DNA of 13,233 nt from an uncultured Collinsella sp. (GTDB lineage Bacteria; Actinomycetota; Coriobacteriia; Coriobacteriales; Coriobacteriaceae), in assembly GCA_900551815.1 (NCBI GenBank), contig URXE01000059.1:1-13233 (forward strand). Reading direction: 5' to 3'. The notes beneath the pieces are model-generated. The model saw only the letters and a list, made by a program, of their open reading frames with translations. It made no database searches and had not been told where the DNA came from. Below, piece after piece: positions 1-7,109 of this stretch (positions within the stretch are counted from its first letter, which is position 1; every line of letters begins with the position of its first letter). Made by a program: the position numbers and the translations under genes.

Positions 1-398
1 TGCGAACCTCCAGTCCGGACCGCCCCGCGGTCCAACTTTCTGTCCGCACCCCCCTTTGGCAGCAAATACAGGAACTATTCCACCGCAACTTCTTGCTCGT
101 CTTTTTGGGATGGGGCCTGTTTGGTTTGGTAAAATACCGCCGCACTTGGGAACGGATGGGCTCCGGTGGGCTCCGCGGTCCTCAAAACCGTTGCGAGGCG
201 TGCAAAACGTCTTGGATGTGTTCGATTCACATACGTTCCCGCCATACGCTACCAGCGCTTTTGTGCTCGCGGTCTTGCTGCGTGCCGCAAAGGCGCTGTT
301 TTGTTTTTGCACGAGCTTTTCGTAGCGCTGCTATTTCGGTGGCTGTATTTAGCTTCGTGCACCGGGTCTCGAGCATGCCGATGGAGGTGTTTTGCCGT
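1..398. other. Non-coding stretch upstream of mobA
   Basis: I see no convincing gene here. Open frames exist on both strands, but none has a Shine-Dalgarno-supported start or a recognisable protein. The stretch contains a 7-bp inverted repeat (GGACCGC 17-23, GCGGTCC 27-33, CCC loop), perhaps the weak end of a transcript that starts outside the window, and a half-copy of the palindromic repeat family at 66-89. A near-duplicate octamer, GGGCTCCG, occurs twice around 159-176. T-rich patches near 102-107 and 299-308 make this less GC-rich than the genes. A mobA promoter probably lies in the second half. TTGCAC at 307-312 followed by CTATTT at 331-336 is a weak candidate only. Confidence 0.5.
66..89. 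repeat. Isolated right half-arm of the palindromic repeat family
   Basis: This 24-nt stretch matches the right arm of the full hairpin at 7362-7385 at 20 of 24 positions, including an unbroken 15-nt match, CTATTCCACCGCAAC (75-89). No complementary left arm is visible in the preceding 65 nt, so the copy is either decayed or has a left arm beyond the window edge. It lies upstream of mobA, while full copies lie at 3179-3241 and 7321-7385. Confidence 0.6.
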
Positions 399-1031
399 AT
401 GACTACCGTAAGACGTGCCGATCTTTCTTGTGTCGTCCAAGCGGGTGGGCTGTCCTCGCGCATGGGCTGTGATAAGGCGCGCATGGCGTTTTGCGGCGAG
501 CCGCTCATCGAACGCGTGCTGGGTCGGCTGGCGCCAGTTTCCGGCGAGTTGGTCGTGACGACGTCGCGTCCCAGCGAGCTTGCCTACCTTGAGGAGCGCG
601 CGTTTGGCGGCCTGGTGCCGCGAATAGTGTCGGACCTTGAGGGGCCGGCGGGCGCCATGCGCGGCATCGCGAGTTCGCTGACTGCGGCCCGGCTGCCTCT
701 CGTTGCTATCGTCGCCTGTGATATGCCGTTTGTCTCGCCGGAACTCATCGGCGCGCTTGCCGATCGTGTTGAGGCCGAGGCGCTCGACGTGTGCGTGCCG
801 CGCGAGGAGCGGGGGATTGAGCCGCTTTGCGCCGTCTGGCGCCGTGACGCGTGTGCGCCGGTTGCCCAAGAGCTGCTCGCCGGTGACCGTCAGCGAATCC
901 GCTGCCTGATCGACCGGGTGAATGCCGGGTATTTGGACGAGCCTCAGATTGTCGCGGTCGCCGACCCGACGCTCTGCTTCGAGAACGTCAATACGCCCGA
1001 GGAGTTTGCGGCGGCCGAGTTACTCGCCTAG
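399..1031 (+). CDS. mobA: MobA-type molybdenum cofactor nucleotidyltransferase
   Basis: This 210-residue protein belongs to the MobA-like NTP transferases, which attach a nucleotide (GMP in MobA) to Mo-molybdopterin in the cytoplasm. The N-terminal nucleotide-binding signature AGGLSSRMGCDKA covers residues 15-27. The metal-binding DMPF motif is at 108-111. A late NVNTPEE motif at 196-202 is typical of the family, and length is close to the usual ~195. The start at 399 is chosen because GGAGGTG (383-389) lies about 9 nt upstream. Opening the frame further upstream would add non-homologous sequence, although in-frame ATGs exist at 375 and 381. The next gene begins 15 nt after the stop, so the two are probably co-transcribed. 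The AGG and G-x-DK residues favour MobA over the CTP-using MocA. Molybdenum hydroxylases nearby often need the cytosine form, so nucleotide choice is uncertain. Confidence 0.85.
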   Translation: MTTVRRADLSCVVQAGGLSSRMGCDKARMAFCGEPLIERVLGRLAPVSGELVVTTSRPSELAYLEERAFGGLVPRIVSDLEGPAGAMRGIASSLTAARLPLVAIVACDMPFVSPELIGALADRVEAEALDVCVPREERGIEPLCAVWRRDACAPVAQELLAGDRQRIRCLIDRVNAGYLDEPQIVAVADPTLCFENVNTPEEFAAAELLA

Positions 1032-1046
1032 ACGATTGGAGTTGCC

Positions 1047-1442
1047 ATGTCTCACGATATTTGTCCCGACGCGGGAGAACCTTGCACTTGCGACGGGTCC
1101 GAACCCTGTACCTGCGGTTGCGGTGGCTGTGGACATACCGCGGAAGAGGAAGCGGCCGCCGCGGCGTATCGTGAGGCACACCGTGAAGGCCCGTCCGATG
1201 ATGCCCTCGATCGCGAACGCAAAATCATTGTGTCGTTCGACAGCACCTTCGATGTGATGGAATGCGAGCAGCTGTGCCTTGCCGCCGGTGTGCCCGGGCG
1301 CATCATGCCGCTGCCCGGCTCCATCACCGCCGGCTGCGGGCTGTGCTGGGCCATGCCGTTCTCGGGCGATGCCCTCGCCGCCTTCCGCGCCGCCACCGAG
1401 GGCCGCGTAACCCCCGCCGACTACCACCAGCTCGTCCTCTAA
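1047..1442 (+). CDS. DUF3343 (Se/S carrier-like) protein with Cys-rich N-terminus
   Basis: This 131-residue protein has a C-terminal DUF3343-type domain (about 59-127). It shows the family pattern IIVSFDSTFDVMECE (60-74), then VPGRIMPLP (82-90) and AGCGLCW (95-101), where C97 is the usual conserved cysteine. The family is described as putative Se/S carrier-like and has been linked by comparative genomics to selenium-dependent molybdenum hydroxylases. Its exact reaction is unknown. The first 30 residues are unusual. They hold seven cysteines (C6, C13, C15, C21, C23, C25, C28) with a near-repeat EPCTC, followed by an acidic, Ala-rich linker (32-57). This looks like a metal- or chalcogen-binding tail, but that is inference. 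The start at 1047 has GGAG (1038-1041) 5 nt upstream. The gene follows mobA by 15 nt, which ties it to Mo-cofactor metabolism. Confidence 0.75.
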   Translation: MSHDICPDAGEPCTCDGSEPCTCGCGGCGHTAEEEAAAAAYREAHREGPSDDALDRERKIIVSFDSTFDVMECEQLCLAAGVPGRIMPLPGSITAGCGLCWAMPFSGDALAAFRAATEGRVTPADYHQLVL

Positions 1443-1452
1443 CCACCAACAT

Positions 1453-1483
1453 CACCACAAAGGTGCCTGTCCCCAATGTGGTG
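1453..1483. repeat. Short inverted repeat with GGTGCCTGTCCCC core
   Basis: Arms CACCACA (1453-1459) and TGTGGTG (1477-1483) are perfectly complementary around a 17-nt loop containing GGTGCCTGTCCCC. It sits 10 nt after the DUF3343 stop and has no T-tract, so it is not a convincing intrinsic terminator. It has the look of a small dispersed REP-type element. That assignment is inference and needs a genome-wide copy count. Confidence 0.45.
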
Positions 1484-1500
1484 GCTTGGAACACGTGGAC

Positions 1501-1525
1501 GAAACAGGTTTGAAACACAGGTTTT
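1501..1525. repeat. Adjacent imperfect direct repeat in the gdhA upstream gap
   Basis: GAAACAGGTTT (1501-1511) is followed at once by GAAACACAGGTTTT (1512-1525), differing by a CA insertion. The pair is flanked by CACGT on both sides (1493-1497 and 1527-1531). It could be a regulator-binding repeat or a decayed element. I cannot assign it further. Confidence 0.3.
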
Positions 1526-1620
1526 GCACGTCAGGCACTCAAAAACGCCTCTACCTGCATCGTAATCAAAACGAAACATCTGCTCGTCGGCTTATGCGAA
1601 ACTTTCCCGCAACAGTGCGA

Positions 1621-1676
1621 TATTATCCATACTCGATAAAGTTCGCGGCGCATAGGGTGCCGCGACCGACATTTTT
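1621..1676 (+). promoter_or_regulatory. Possible gdhA promoter and leader hairpin with T-tract
   Basis: TATTAT (1621-1626) is a good -10 match, but no clear -35 box lies at normal spacing. About 17 nt downstream, TCGCGGC (1643-1649) pairs with GCCGCGA (1659-1665) around a 9-nt loop, and a five-T run follows at 1672-1676. The hairpin plus T run resembles a weak terminator placed inside the gdhA leader, so it could attenuate gdhA or stop read-through from mobA. The T run starts 6 nt after the stem, which weakens this reading. The gdhA ribosome site GGAGGA (1691-1696) is downstream and free. Confidence 0.35.
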
Positions 1677-1699
1677 CGTTTCCCATCATTGGAGGAAGC

Positions 1700-3055
1700 A
1701 TGAGCTACACGCAGAAAGTTCTCGAAGAGCTCAAGGCCCGCTATCCCGAGCAGCCTGAGTTCATCCAGGCCGCGACCGAGATCCTCGGGACCATCCAGCC
1801 GGCGCTCGACGCCCACCCCGAGTACGAGGAGGCCGCCCTGCTGGAGCGCCTCGTCGAGCCCGAGCGCATCGTCATGTTCCGTGTCCCCTGGGTCGACGAC
1901 CAGGGCAAGGTTCAGGTCAACCGCGGTTACCGCGTCGAGTTCAACTCTGCCATTGGACCCTACAAGGGCGGCCTGCGCTTTAACCCGACGGTCACCCTGG
2001 GTATGCTCAAGTTCCTGGGTCTGGAGCAGATCCTCAAGAACAGCCTGACCACCCTTCCCATGGGCGGCGGCAAGGGCGGCTCCGACTTCGACCCCAAGGG
2101 CAAGTCCAACAACGAGATCATGCACTTCTGCCAGTCCTTCATGACCGAGCTCTATCGCCACATCGGCCCCAACACCGACGTTCCCGCCGGCGACCTGGGC
2201 GTTGGCGGCCGCGAGGTTGCCTACCTGTTCGGTCAGTACAAGCGCCTGACCAACGAGTGGACCGGCGTCCTCACCGGCAAGGGCCTCTCCTTTGGCGGCT
2301 CGCTCGCCCGTACCGAGGCCACCGGCTACGGCCTGGCCTACTTTGTGGACGAGTACCTCAAGAGCCGCGGCGACTCCTTCGAGGGCAAGAACGTCGTCGT
2401 TCACGGCTCCGGTAACGTCGCCATCTACGCGGTCCAGAAGGTCTCCCAGCTCGGCGGCAAGGTGCTGGCCTGCTCCGATACCCACGGCTGGGTCGAGGAC
2501 CCCGACGGCATCGACTACACCGTGCTCGAGCACGTCTACAACAAGAAGCGCTCCGGCCACGACAAGGGCGTTACGCTCGCCATGTACGTTGACGAGAAGC
2601 CCAACGCCGTGTGGCACGAGGGCGACGGCCGCGGCGTGTGGCAGCTGCCCTGCGACATCGCGCTGCCCTGCGCTCGCGAGAACACGCTGCTGCTCGAGGA
2701 CGCCCAGGCGCTCGTCGCCAACGGCTGCAAGGTGGTCGGCGAGGGCGCAAACATGCCCACGACCATCGAGGCCACGACCTACTTCCAAGAGAACGGCGTC
2801 GCCTTTATGCCCGGTAAGGCTGCCAACGCCGGCGGCGTGCTCGTGTCCGGCCTGGAGATGAGCCAGAACGCCGAGCACCTGTCCTGGACCTTCGAGGAGG
2901 TCGACGGCAAGCTCGAGCAGCTCATGCGCGGCATGTTCCACAACGTGGACGACACCGCCAAGGAGTACGGCCAGGAGGGCAACTTCGTCATGGGCGCCAA
3001 CATCGCCGGCTTCCTGAAGGTCGCCGACGCCATGCTCGCCCAGGGCGTCTGCTAA
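1700..3055 (+). CDS. gdhA: Glutamate dehydrogenase, small hexameric type (probably NADP-dependent)
   Basis: This 451-residue enzyme interconverts 2-oxoglutarate plus ammonia and glutamate in the cytoplasm. It is collinear with the ~450-residue hexameric GdhA family. The catalytic and substrate residues fall at the same numbers as in the Clostridium symbiosum enzyme: K89 (GPYKGGLRF), K113, K125 (PMGGGKGGSDFDPKGKS) and D165 (DVPAGDLGVGGRE). The Rossmann motif GSGNVA is at 236-241. After it, SDTHG (259-263) resembles the SDSSG of E. coli NADP-specific GdhA rather than the SGPDG of the NAD-specific clostridial protein. NADP is therefore my inference. The start is set by GGAGGA (1691-1696). A strong terminator follows, so the gene is probably transcribed alone, between two molybdoenzyme-related operons. 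It may capture ammonia from purine catabolism or serve general nitrogen assimilation. Confidence 0.96.
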   Translation: MSYTQKVLEELKARYPEQPEFIQAATEILGTIQPALDAHPEYEEAALLERLVEPERIVMFRVPWVDDQGKVQVNRGYRVEFNSAIGPYKGGLRFNPTVTLGMLKFLGLEQILKNSLTTLPMGGGKGGSDFDPKGKSNNEIMHFCQSFMTELYRHIGPNTDVPAGDLGVGGREVAYLFGQYKRLTNEWTGVLTGKGLSFGGSLARTEATGYGLAYFVDEYLKSRGDSFEGKNVVVHGSGNVAIYAVQKVSQLGGKVLACSDTHGWVEDPDGIDYTVLEHVYNKKRSGHDKGVTLAMYVDEKPNAVWHEGDGRGVWQLPCDIALPCARENTLLLEDAQALVANGCKVVGEGANMPTTIEATTYFQENGVAFMPGKAANAGGVLVSGLEMSQNAEHLSWTFEEVDGKLEQLMRGMFHNVDDTAKEYGQEGNFVMGANIAGFLKVADAMLAQGVC

Positions 3056-3080
3056 ATCTTCGCTCGACATAGCATCGCAG

Positions 3081-3115
3081 AAGGCTCCCAGTCATCTTGG
3101 CTGGGAGCCTTTTTT
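3081..3115 (+). terminator. Intrinsic terminator of gdhA
   Basis: AAGGCTCCCAG (3081-3091) pairs perfectly with CTGGGAGCCTT (3101-3111) around a 9-nt loop, and a run of six T residues covers 3110-3115. It starts 25 nt after the gdhA stop. This is a classic Rho-independent terminator. Confidence 0.93.
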
Positions 3116-3130
3116 GATCCGCATGCGACG

Positions 3131-3153
3131 GAGGAAAATGGATCATTTCCCTC
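3131..3153. repeat. Imperfect inverted repeat GAGGAAAATG/CATTTCCCTC
   Basis: GAGGAAAATG (3131-3140) and CATTTCCCTC (3144-3153) pair with one mismatch around GAT. No T-tract follows. It lies between the gdhA terminator and a larger hairpin. It may be an operator or a small dispersed palindrome, and its role is unknown. Confidence 0.4.
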
Positions 3154-3178
3154 GGCCCTCTGCCGACCGCCCCTTAAG

Positions 3179-3241
3179 TTGCGGTGAAATACGGACTGTT
3201 GGGCGCCCTAAGCCCGACAAATAGTCCGTATTTCACCGCAA
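3179..3241. repeat. Palindromic hairpin repeat, copy 1 (upstream of the xdh operon)
   Basis: A perfect 19-bp stem joins 3179-3197 and 3223-3241 (left arm TTGCGGTGAAATACGGACT). An inner helix of 7 pairs, one a G-T wobble (3198-3204 with 3212-3218), lies beyond a 4-nt bulge and closes a 7-nt loop. No T-tract follows either arm, so a terminator is unlikely. The same family recurs at 7321-7385 with two compensatory base changes, and as a half-copy at 66-89. I found no target-site duplication. It resembles a REP/MITE-type hairpin or a structured nucleic-acid element. Confidence 0.85.
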
Positions 3242-3293
3242 GTTATGGATGGGAGGGAGGTTTTTGTGCTGTGGAAGGTCGCGGCCCCTCGTT

Positions 3294-3302
3294 TGGTACA
3301 CT
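3294..3302 (+). promoter_or_regulatory. Candidate extended -10 promoter of the xdh operon
   Basis: TGGTACACT carries the extended -10 TG (3294-3295), one base, then TACACT (3297-3302, four of six to TATAAT). No clear -35 box is present. Transcription from about 3309 would give a leader under 20 nt before the FAD-subunit start. Confidence 0.45.
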
Positions 3303-3326
3303 TAAAAGTACTGGACAAGTGGAGAG

Positions 3327-4241
3327 ATGGGGGAGAACGTGCTCAAGTTCGGTACCTACGTCCGTGTTGGAAGCGCGGCCGAAGCCTATGAGCTCTTACA
3401 GAAGAACCGCAACAATAAGATTGTGGGCGGCGGCATCTGGATGCGCCTGGGTTCGCGTCGCCTGGCGACGGCGATTGACCTTTCGGCCTGTGGACTCGAT
3501 CAGATCGAGGAGACCGAGACCGAGTTTCGCATCGGCACCATGTGCACCCTGCGCCAGCTCGAGCGCCATGCCGAGCTCAACGCGCTTGTCAACCATGTCT
3601 TTGAGTTCGCCGTCCACGATATCGTGGGCGTGCAGCTGCGTAACACCGCCACGGTGGGCGGCAGCATTTACGGTCGCTTTGGTTTCTCGGACGTGCTCTC
3701 GGCATTTTTGGCCCTCGATTGCTATGTCGAGCTGACGGGGGCCGGCCGTGTGCCGCTCGCCGAGTTCGTGGACATGGGCTATGTGCGCGACGTGATCGAG
3801 CACGTGGTGGTCGTTAAGCACGATTACCGCGCAAGCTATGAGGCCGTGCGCAAGGCCGCGACCGACTTCCCCTCCTTAAACGTCACCGCCGCCTGGTGGG
3901 ACAACAGCTGGCATGTCACCGTGGGTGCTCGCCCGCTGCGCGCGACCCTGCTGCAGGGCGAGGCATGTGGCCTTACCGGCGAGCAGCCTTCCGAGGACGA
4001 GCTTCGCGCCCTGGCCGCGTCCGTACGCGCGCTGAGCTATGGCACCAATATGTGGGGCTCGGCCGACTACCGCCGCCGCATCTCGGCGCCGCTTGCGATT
4101 CAGGCCGTGCGCCGCGCCGCCGGCATCGAGCTTTCGGCCGCGCTTGCCCGCGAGCTCGAGACCGTGCAGATCCCCAAGTTTGCCACGGACGAGTATTCCT
4201 GCCGCCGCGTGCCCGGCGTCGATTCTAGCGAGGTGCGCTAA
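3327..4241 (+). CDS. Molybdenum hydroxylase FAD-binding subunit (YgfM-like)
   Basis: This 304-residue protein belongs to the FAD-binding medium subunits of xanthine dehydrogenase/CO dehydrogenase-type enzymes. It passes electrons from the iron-sulfur centres of its partner to FAD. Family FAD-contact motifs are visible: VGGG (33-36), in place of the usual AGG-T/Q, and NTATVGGSIYGRFGFSD (106-122), the second flavin loop, with Ser in place of the common Asn in GGNI. Wording such as GRFGFSDVLSAFLALD recalls the E. coli YgfM / probable selenate reductase FAD-subunit group more than classic XdhB. The start is uncertain. ATG 3327 has GGAG only 2 nt upstream. An in-frame GTG at 3339 has GGGGGAG 3 nt upstream. 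Either choice keeps the whole domain. The stop overlaps the next start by one base (TAATG), indicating translational coupling. Confidence 0.88.
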   Translation: MGENVLKFGTYVRVGSAAEAYELLQKNRNNKIVGGGIWMRLGSRRLATAIDLSACGLDQIEETETEFRIGTMCTLRQLERHAELNALVNHVFEFAVHDIVGVQLRNTATVGGSIYGRFGFSDVLSAFLALDCYVELTGAGRVPLAEFVDMGYVRDVIEHVVVVKHDYRASYEAVRKAATDFPSLNVTAAWWDNSWHVTVGARPLRATLLQGEACGLTGEQPSEDELRALAASVRALSYGTNMWGSADYRRRISAPLAIQAVRRAAGIELSAALARELETVQIPKFATDEYSCRRVPGVDSSEVR

Positions 4242-7072
4242 TGGCTGCCAAACTCATCGATCTTTCCTTTACGCTCAATGGCCGCAAGGTCAAGGTTCAG
4301 ATTGCCCCCGATACCATGCTCTTTGCGCTGCTGCGCGAGCAGGGTTGCGCATCGGTGCGCTGTGCCTGCGAAACCACCAACTGCGGCCTGTGCACGGTGT
4401 GGCTCGATGGCGACCCGGTGCTGAGCTGCTCGGTTCCCGCCGCGCGCGTCGAGGGCCGCTCCATCACCACGCTCGAGGGCCTCAAGGCCGAGTCTGAGGC
4501 GCTCGCCCGTGCGATGGCTGCCGAAGGTGCCGAGCAGTGCGGTTTTTGCGCCCCCGGCCTCATCATGAACGTGCTGGCGCTTGCCCGCGCCGCCAAGGAG
4601 GACCCGAGCCTCGTCGCCACGCGCGAGGAGCTCTCGCGCCAGCTCGCCGGCAACCTCTGCCGCTGCAGCGGCTACGAGAGCCAGTTGCGCGCCATCGTGC
4701 GATTCCTCAGCGAATCTGGCGTACAGGTGGGCTTTGAGTTGCCCGAGCTGCCGGTCAACGACACCAGCTGCGACGGCGTCACTTACAAGCAGATCACCCA
4801 CAAGCAGCCCAAGAAGGACTCGAAGGCTCTGCTCGAGGGCCGTCCCGTCTACACGGGCGATATGGTGCCCGCCGGCGCCCTGATCGTCAAACTCAAGCGC
4901 AGCCCCTATGCCCGCGCCAAGATTCGCTCCATCGACACGTCTCGCGCCCTGAAGGTGCCCGGCGTGGTGGGCGTCTACACCTACGAGGACGTGCCCAAGC
5001 GCCGCTTTACCATCGCCGGCCAGAGCTATCCGCAGCCGAGTCCCTACGACCGCCTGATTCTCGAGAACCTCGTGCGCTACCAAAACGAGGAGGTGGCGAT
5101 TGTCGCCGCCGAGACCGAGGAGGCCGCCGACAAGGCGCTCAAGCTCATCAAGGTCGACTACGAGGCGCTCGAGCCCCTGCTCGACTTTACCCAGGCGCTC
5201 GATAACGACATTGTGGTCCACCCCGAGGGCGACGTGACCTTTATGTTCCCGCAGGGCGGCGACGTTGCTCGCAACCTGGTCTGCAGCGGTACCAGCGATT
5301 ATGGCGATCTGGACGAGGCCTTCGCCCAGAGCGACATCGTCTTTGAGCGCACCTACACCAGCCAGGCCACGCAGACCGCGCCCATGGAGACCTTCCGCGC
5401 CTTCGCGACGACCGACGCCTTCGGCCGCATCTCGGTGACCACTTCCACGCAGGTGCCCTTCCACGTGCGCCGCATGGTCGCGCAGTCGCTCGACATTCCG
5501 CAGTCGCAGGTGCAGGTTATTAAGCCGCGCATCGGTGGCGGCTTTGGCTCCAAACAGACGGGCTGCTGTGAGATCTTCGTGGCATTCGTCACCCAGCAGA
5601 CCGGCCGTCCGAGCTATTGCTGCTACACCCGCGAGGAGACCATCACCGCGGGCAACTCGCGCCATCAGATGCAGATGACCGTTAAGCTAGGCGCCATGAA
5701 CGACGGCACCATCACGGCCATCGACCTGCATACGCTGTCCAACGCCGGTGCGTATGGCGAGCATGCCACCACGACGATCGGTCTTTCGGGCCACAAGAGC
5801 CTGCCCATCTACAACCATGTGAAGGCGAGCCGCTTTAGCTGGGACGCCGTCTACACCAACACCAACCGCGGCGGCGCGTATCGCGGCTACGGTGCCACCC
5901 AGGGCCAGTTTGCCGTGGAGAGCGCCGTCAACGAGCTCGCCGACATGCTGCACATGGATCCCGCCGACCTGCGCCTTAAGAACATCGTGCGCGAGGGCGA
6001 GATCATGCCGCAGTACTACAACGAGAAACTCAACGCCTGCGCGCTCGACCGCTGCCTGCTTCGCGCGATGGACATGATCGGCTGGCGCGACAAGCCTCTG
6101 GCCGTGGACCTGGGCGACCGCGTGCGTGCTCTGGGCTGCGCGCTCACCATGCAGGGATCGGGCATTTCCAACGTGGATATCGCCGGCATCGACATGCGCC
6201 TGGAAGAGGATGGATTCATTACCATCGGCACCGGCGCCACCGATAACGGCATGGGCGTCGATACGATCCTGGCGCAGATTGCCGCCGAGGAGCTGGGCGT
6301 TGAGAGCTCGCTTATCGTGGTGCGCGGCGTGGACACCGATGTGTCGCCGTTCGATGCGGGCTCGTACGCGAGCTCGGGCACGTACGTGACGGGCCTGGCG
6401 GCCAAGAACGCCGCGACCGAGCTGCGCGAGAAGATTTGCGCCAAGGCAGCCCAGATGTGGGACGTGGACGCCGCCGATGTGGTCTTCGATGGCCAGTACG
6501 TGCGTCTGTCCGACGAGCGTGCCGCGCGCGAGCAGAATCGCTACCTCACGCTGCGCGACTTTGCCAACCTGTGCGTCAAGAACATCGCGGGCGGCGACGC
6601 GCTCACCTCGCATGCCTCTGCCTGCCTGCCCGTTTCGCCTCCGCCGTTTATGGCCGGCATTGCCGAGGTCGAGGTCGACAAGGCCACCGGCAAGGTGACT
6701 GTGGTGGACTATGCGGCGGCCGTCGACTGCGGCACCGTGATCAACGAGGCGCTCGCGCGCGTTCAGGCCGAGGGCGGCATTGCCCAGGGCATTGGCCACG
6801 CGCTCTACGAGATTGTCGAGCACGACGACCGCGGCCGCCTGCGCACCGGCAACTTTATGAGCTACAAGCTGCCCACGCGCCTGGATATCGGCAGCATTCG
6901 CGTGGCCTTTGAGCCGAGCTACGAGCCGACGGGCCCGTTTGGCGCCAAGTCGATCGGCGAGGTCGTCATCAACACGCCGCTCGCCGCCGTGGCCTCGGCC
7001 GTCGCACACGCCACCGGCCACCAGGTGCGCTCGCTGCCCATCACGCCGGAGAAAGCGCTGCTGGGGGAGTAG
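4241..7072 (+). CDS. xdhD: Fused 2Fe-2S / molybdopterin hydroxylase subunit (XdhD-like)
   Basis: This 943-residue protein fuses two modules. Residues 1-150 are a ferredoxin-like unit with all eight cluster ligands: C43, C48, C51, C63 for the plant-type 2Fe-2S site, and C100, C103, C140, C142 for the helical one. Residues from about 190 form the aldehyde oxidase/xanthine dehydrogenase fold with GGGFGSKQ (432-439), RGYGATQ (548-554) and the C-terminal PFGAKSIGE, where E907 fits the catalytic glutamate. Length, fusion and phrases such as SPYDRLILENLVRY match the E. coli XdhD/YgfN group (about 950 residues), annotated as probable hypoxanthine oxidase or selenate reductase Mo subunit. The substrate is probably a purine or related heterocycle, but the sequence does not decide it. 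GAGGTG at 4230-4235 precedes the start. No in-frame TGA or frameshift is present. A link to labile selenium is inference from the family. Confidence 0.9.
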   Translation: MAAKLIDLSFTLNGRKVKVQIAPDTMLFALLREQGCASVRCACETTNCGLCTVWLDGDPVLSCSVPAARVEGRSITTLEGLKAESEALARAMAAEGAEQCGFCAPGLIMNVLALARAAKEDPSLVATREELSRQLAGNLCRCSGYESQLRAIVRFLSESGVQVGFELPELPVNDTSCDGVTYKQITHKQPKKDSKALLEGRPVYTGDMVPAGALIVKLKRSPYARAKIRSIDTSRALKVPGVVGVYTYEDVPKRRFTIAGQSYPQPSPYDRLILENLVRYQNEEVAIVAAETEEAADKALKLIKVDYEALEPLLDFTQALDNDIVVHPEGDVTFMFPQGGDVARNLVCSGTSDYGDLDEAFAQSDIVFERTYTSQATQTAPMETFRAFATTDAFGRISVTTSTQVPFHVRRMVAQSLDIPQSQVQVIKPRIGGGFGSKQTGCCEIFVAFVTQQTGRPSYCCYTREETITAGNSRHQMQMTVKLGAMNDGTITAIDLHTLSNAGAYGEHATTTIGLSGHKSLPIYNHVKASRFSWDAVYTNTNRGGAYRGYGATQGQFAVESAVNELADMLHMDPADLRLKNIVREGEIMPQYYNEKLNACALDRCLLRAMDMIGWRDKPLAVDLGDRVRALGCALTMQGSGISNVDIAGIDMRLEEDGFITIGTGATDNGMGVDTILAQIAAEELGVESSLIVVRGVDTDVSPFDAGSYASSGTYVTGLAAKNAATELREKICAKAAQMWDVDAADVVFDGQYVRLSDERAAREQNRYLTLRDFANLCVKNIAGGDALTSHASACLPVSPPPFMAGIAEVEVDKATGKVTVVDYAAAVDCGTVINEALARVQAEGGIAQGIGHALYEIVEHDDRGRLRTGNFMSYKLPTRLDIGSIRVAFEPSYEPTGPFGAKSIGEVVINTPLAAVASAVAHATGHQVRSLPITPEKALLGE

Positions 7073-7109
7073 GCGAGGCGACGCAGCCGCCGCTCTTTGC
7101 CGAGCCCGT

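Noticed and set aside
120..147. A further decayed copy of the hairpin family (GGCCTGTTTGG then AATACCGCCGCAC)
   Set aside because: The similarity to known arms is patchy and no pairing is possible, so chance resemblance cannot be excluded.
93..398. N-terminal extension of mobA back to 93, and small frames at 56-325 and 166-402
   Set aside because: The extension has no MobA homology, and the best ribosome site is just before 399. The small frames translate repeat-derived sequence at 66-89 and show no domain.
1592..3070. A 492-residue open frame on the minus strand covering all of gdhA
   Set aside because: It is produced by the codon bias of gdhA in GC-rich DNA. The product is low-complexity (V, A, G, L, D), has no domain and no ribosome site, while the plus-strand product is a textbook GdhA. 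The same applies to long minus-strand frames opposite xdhD (4238-5665, 5687-7021) and tig (7643-9001).
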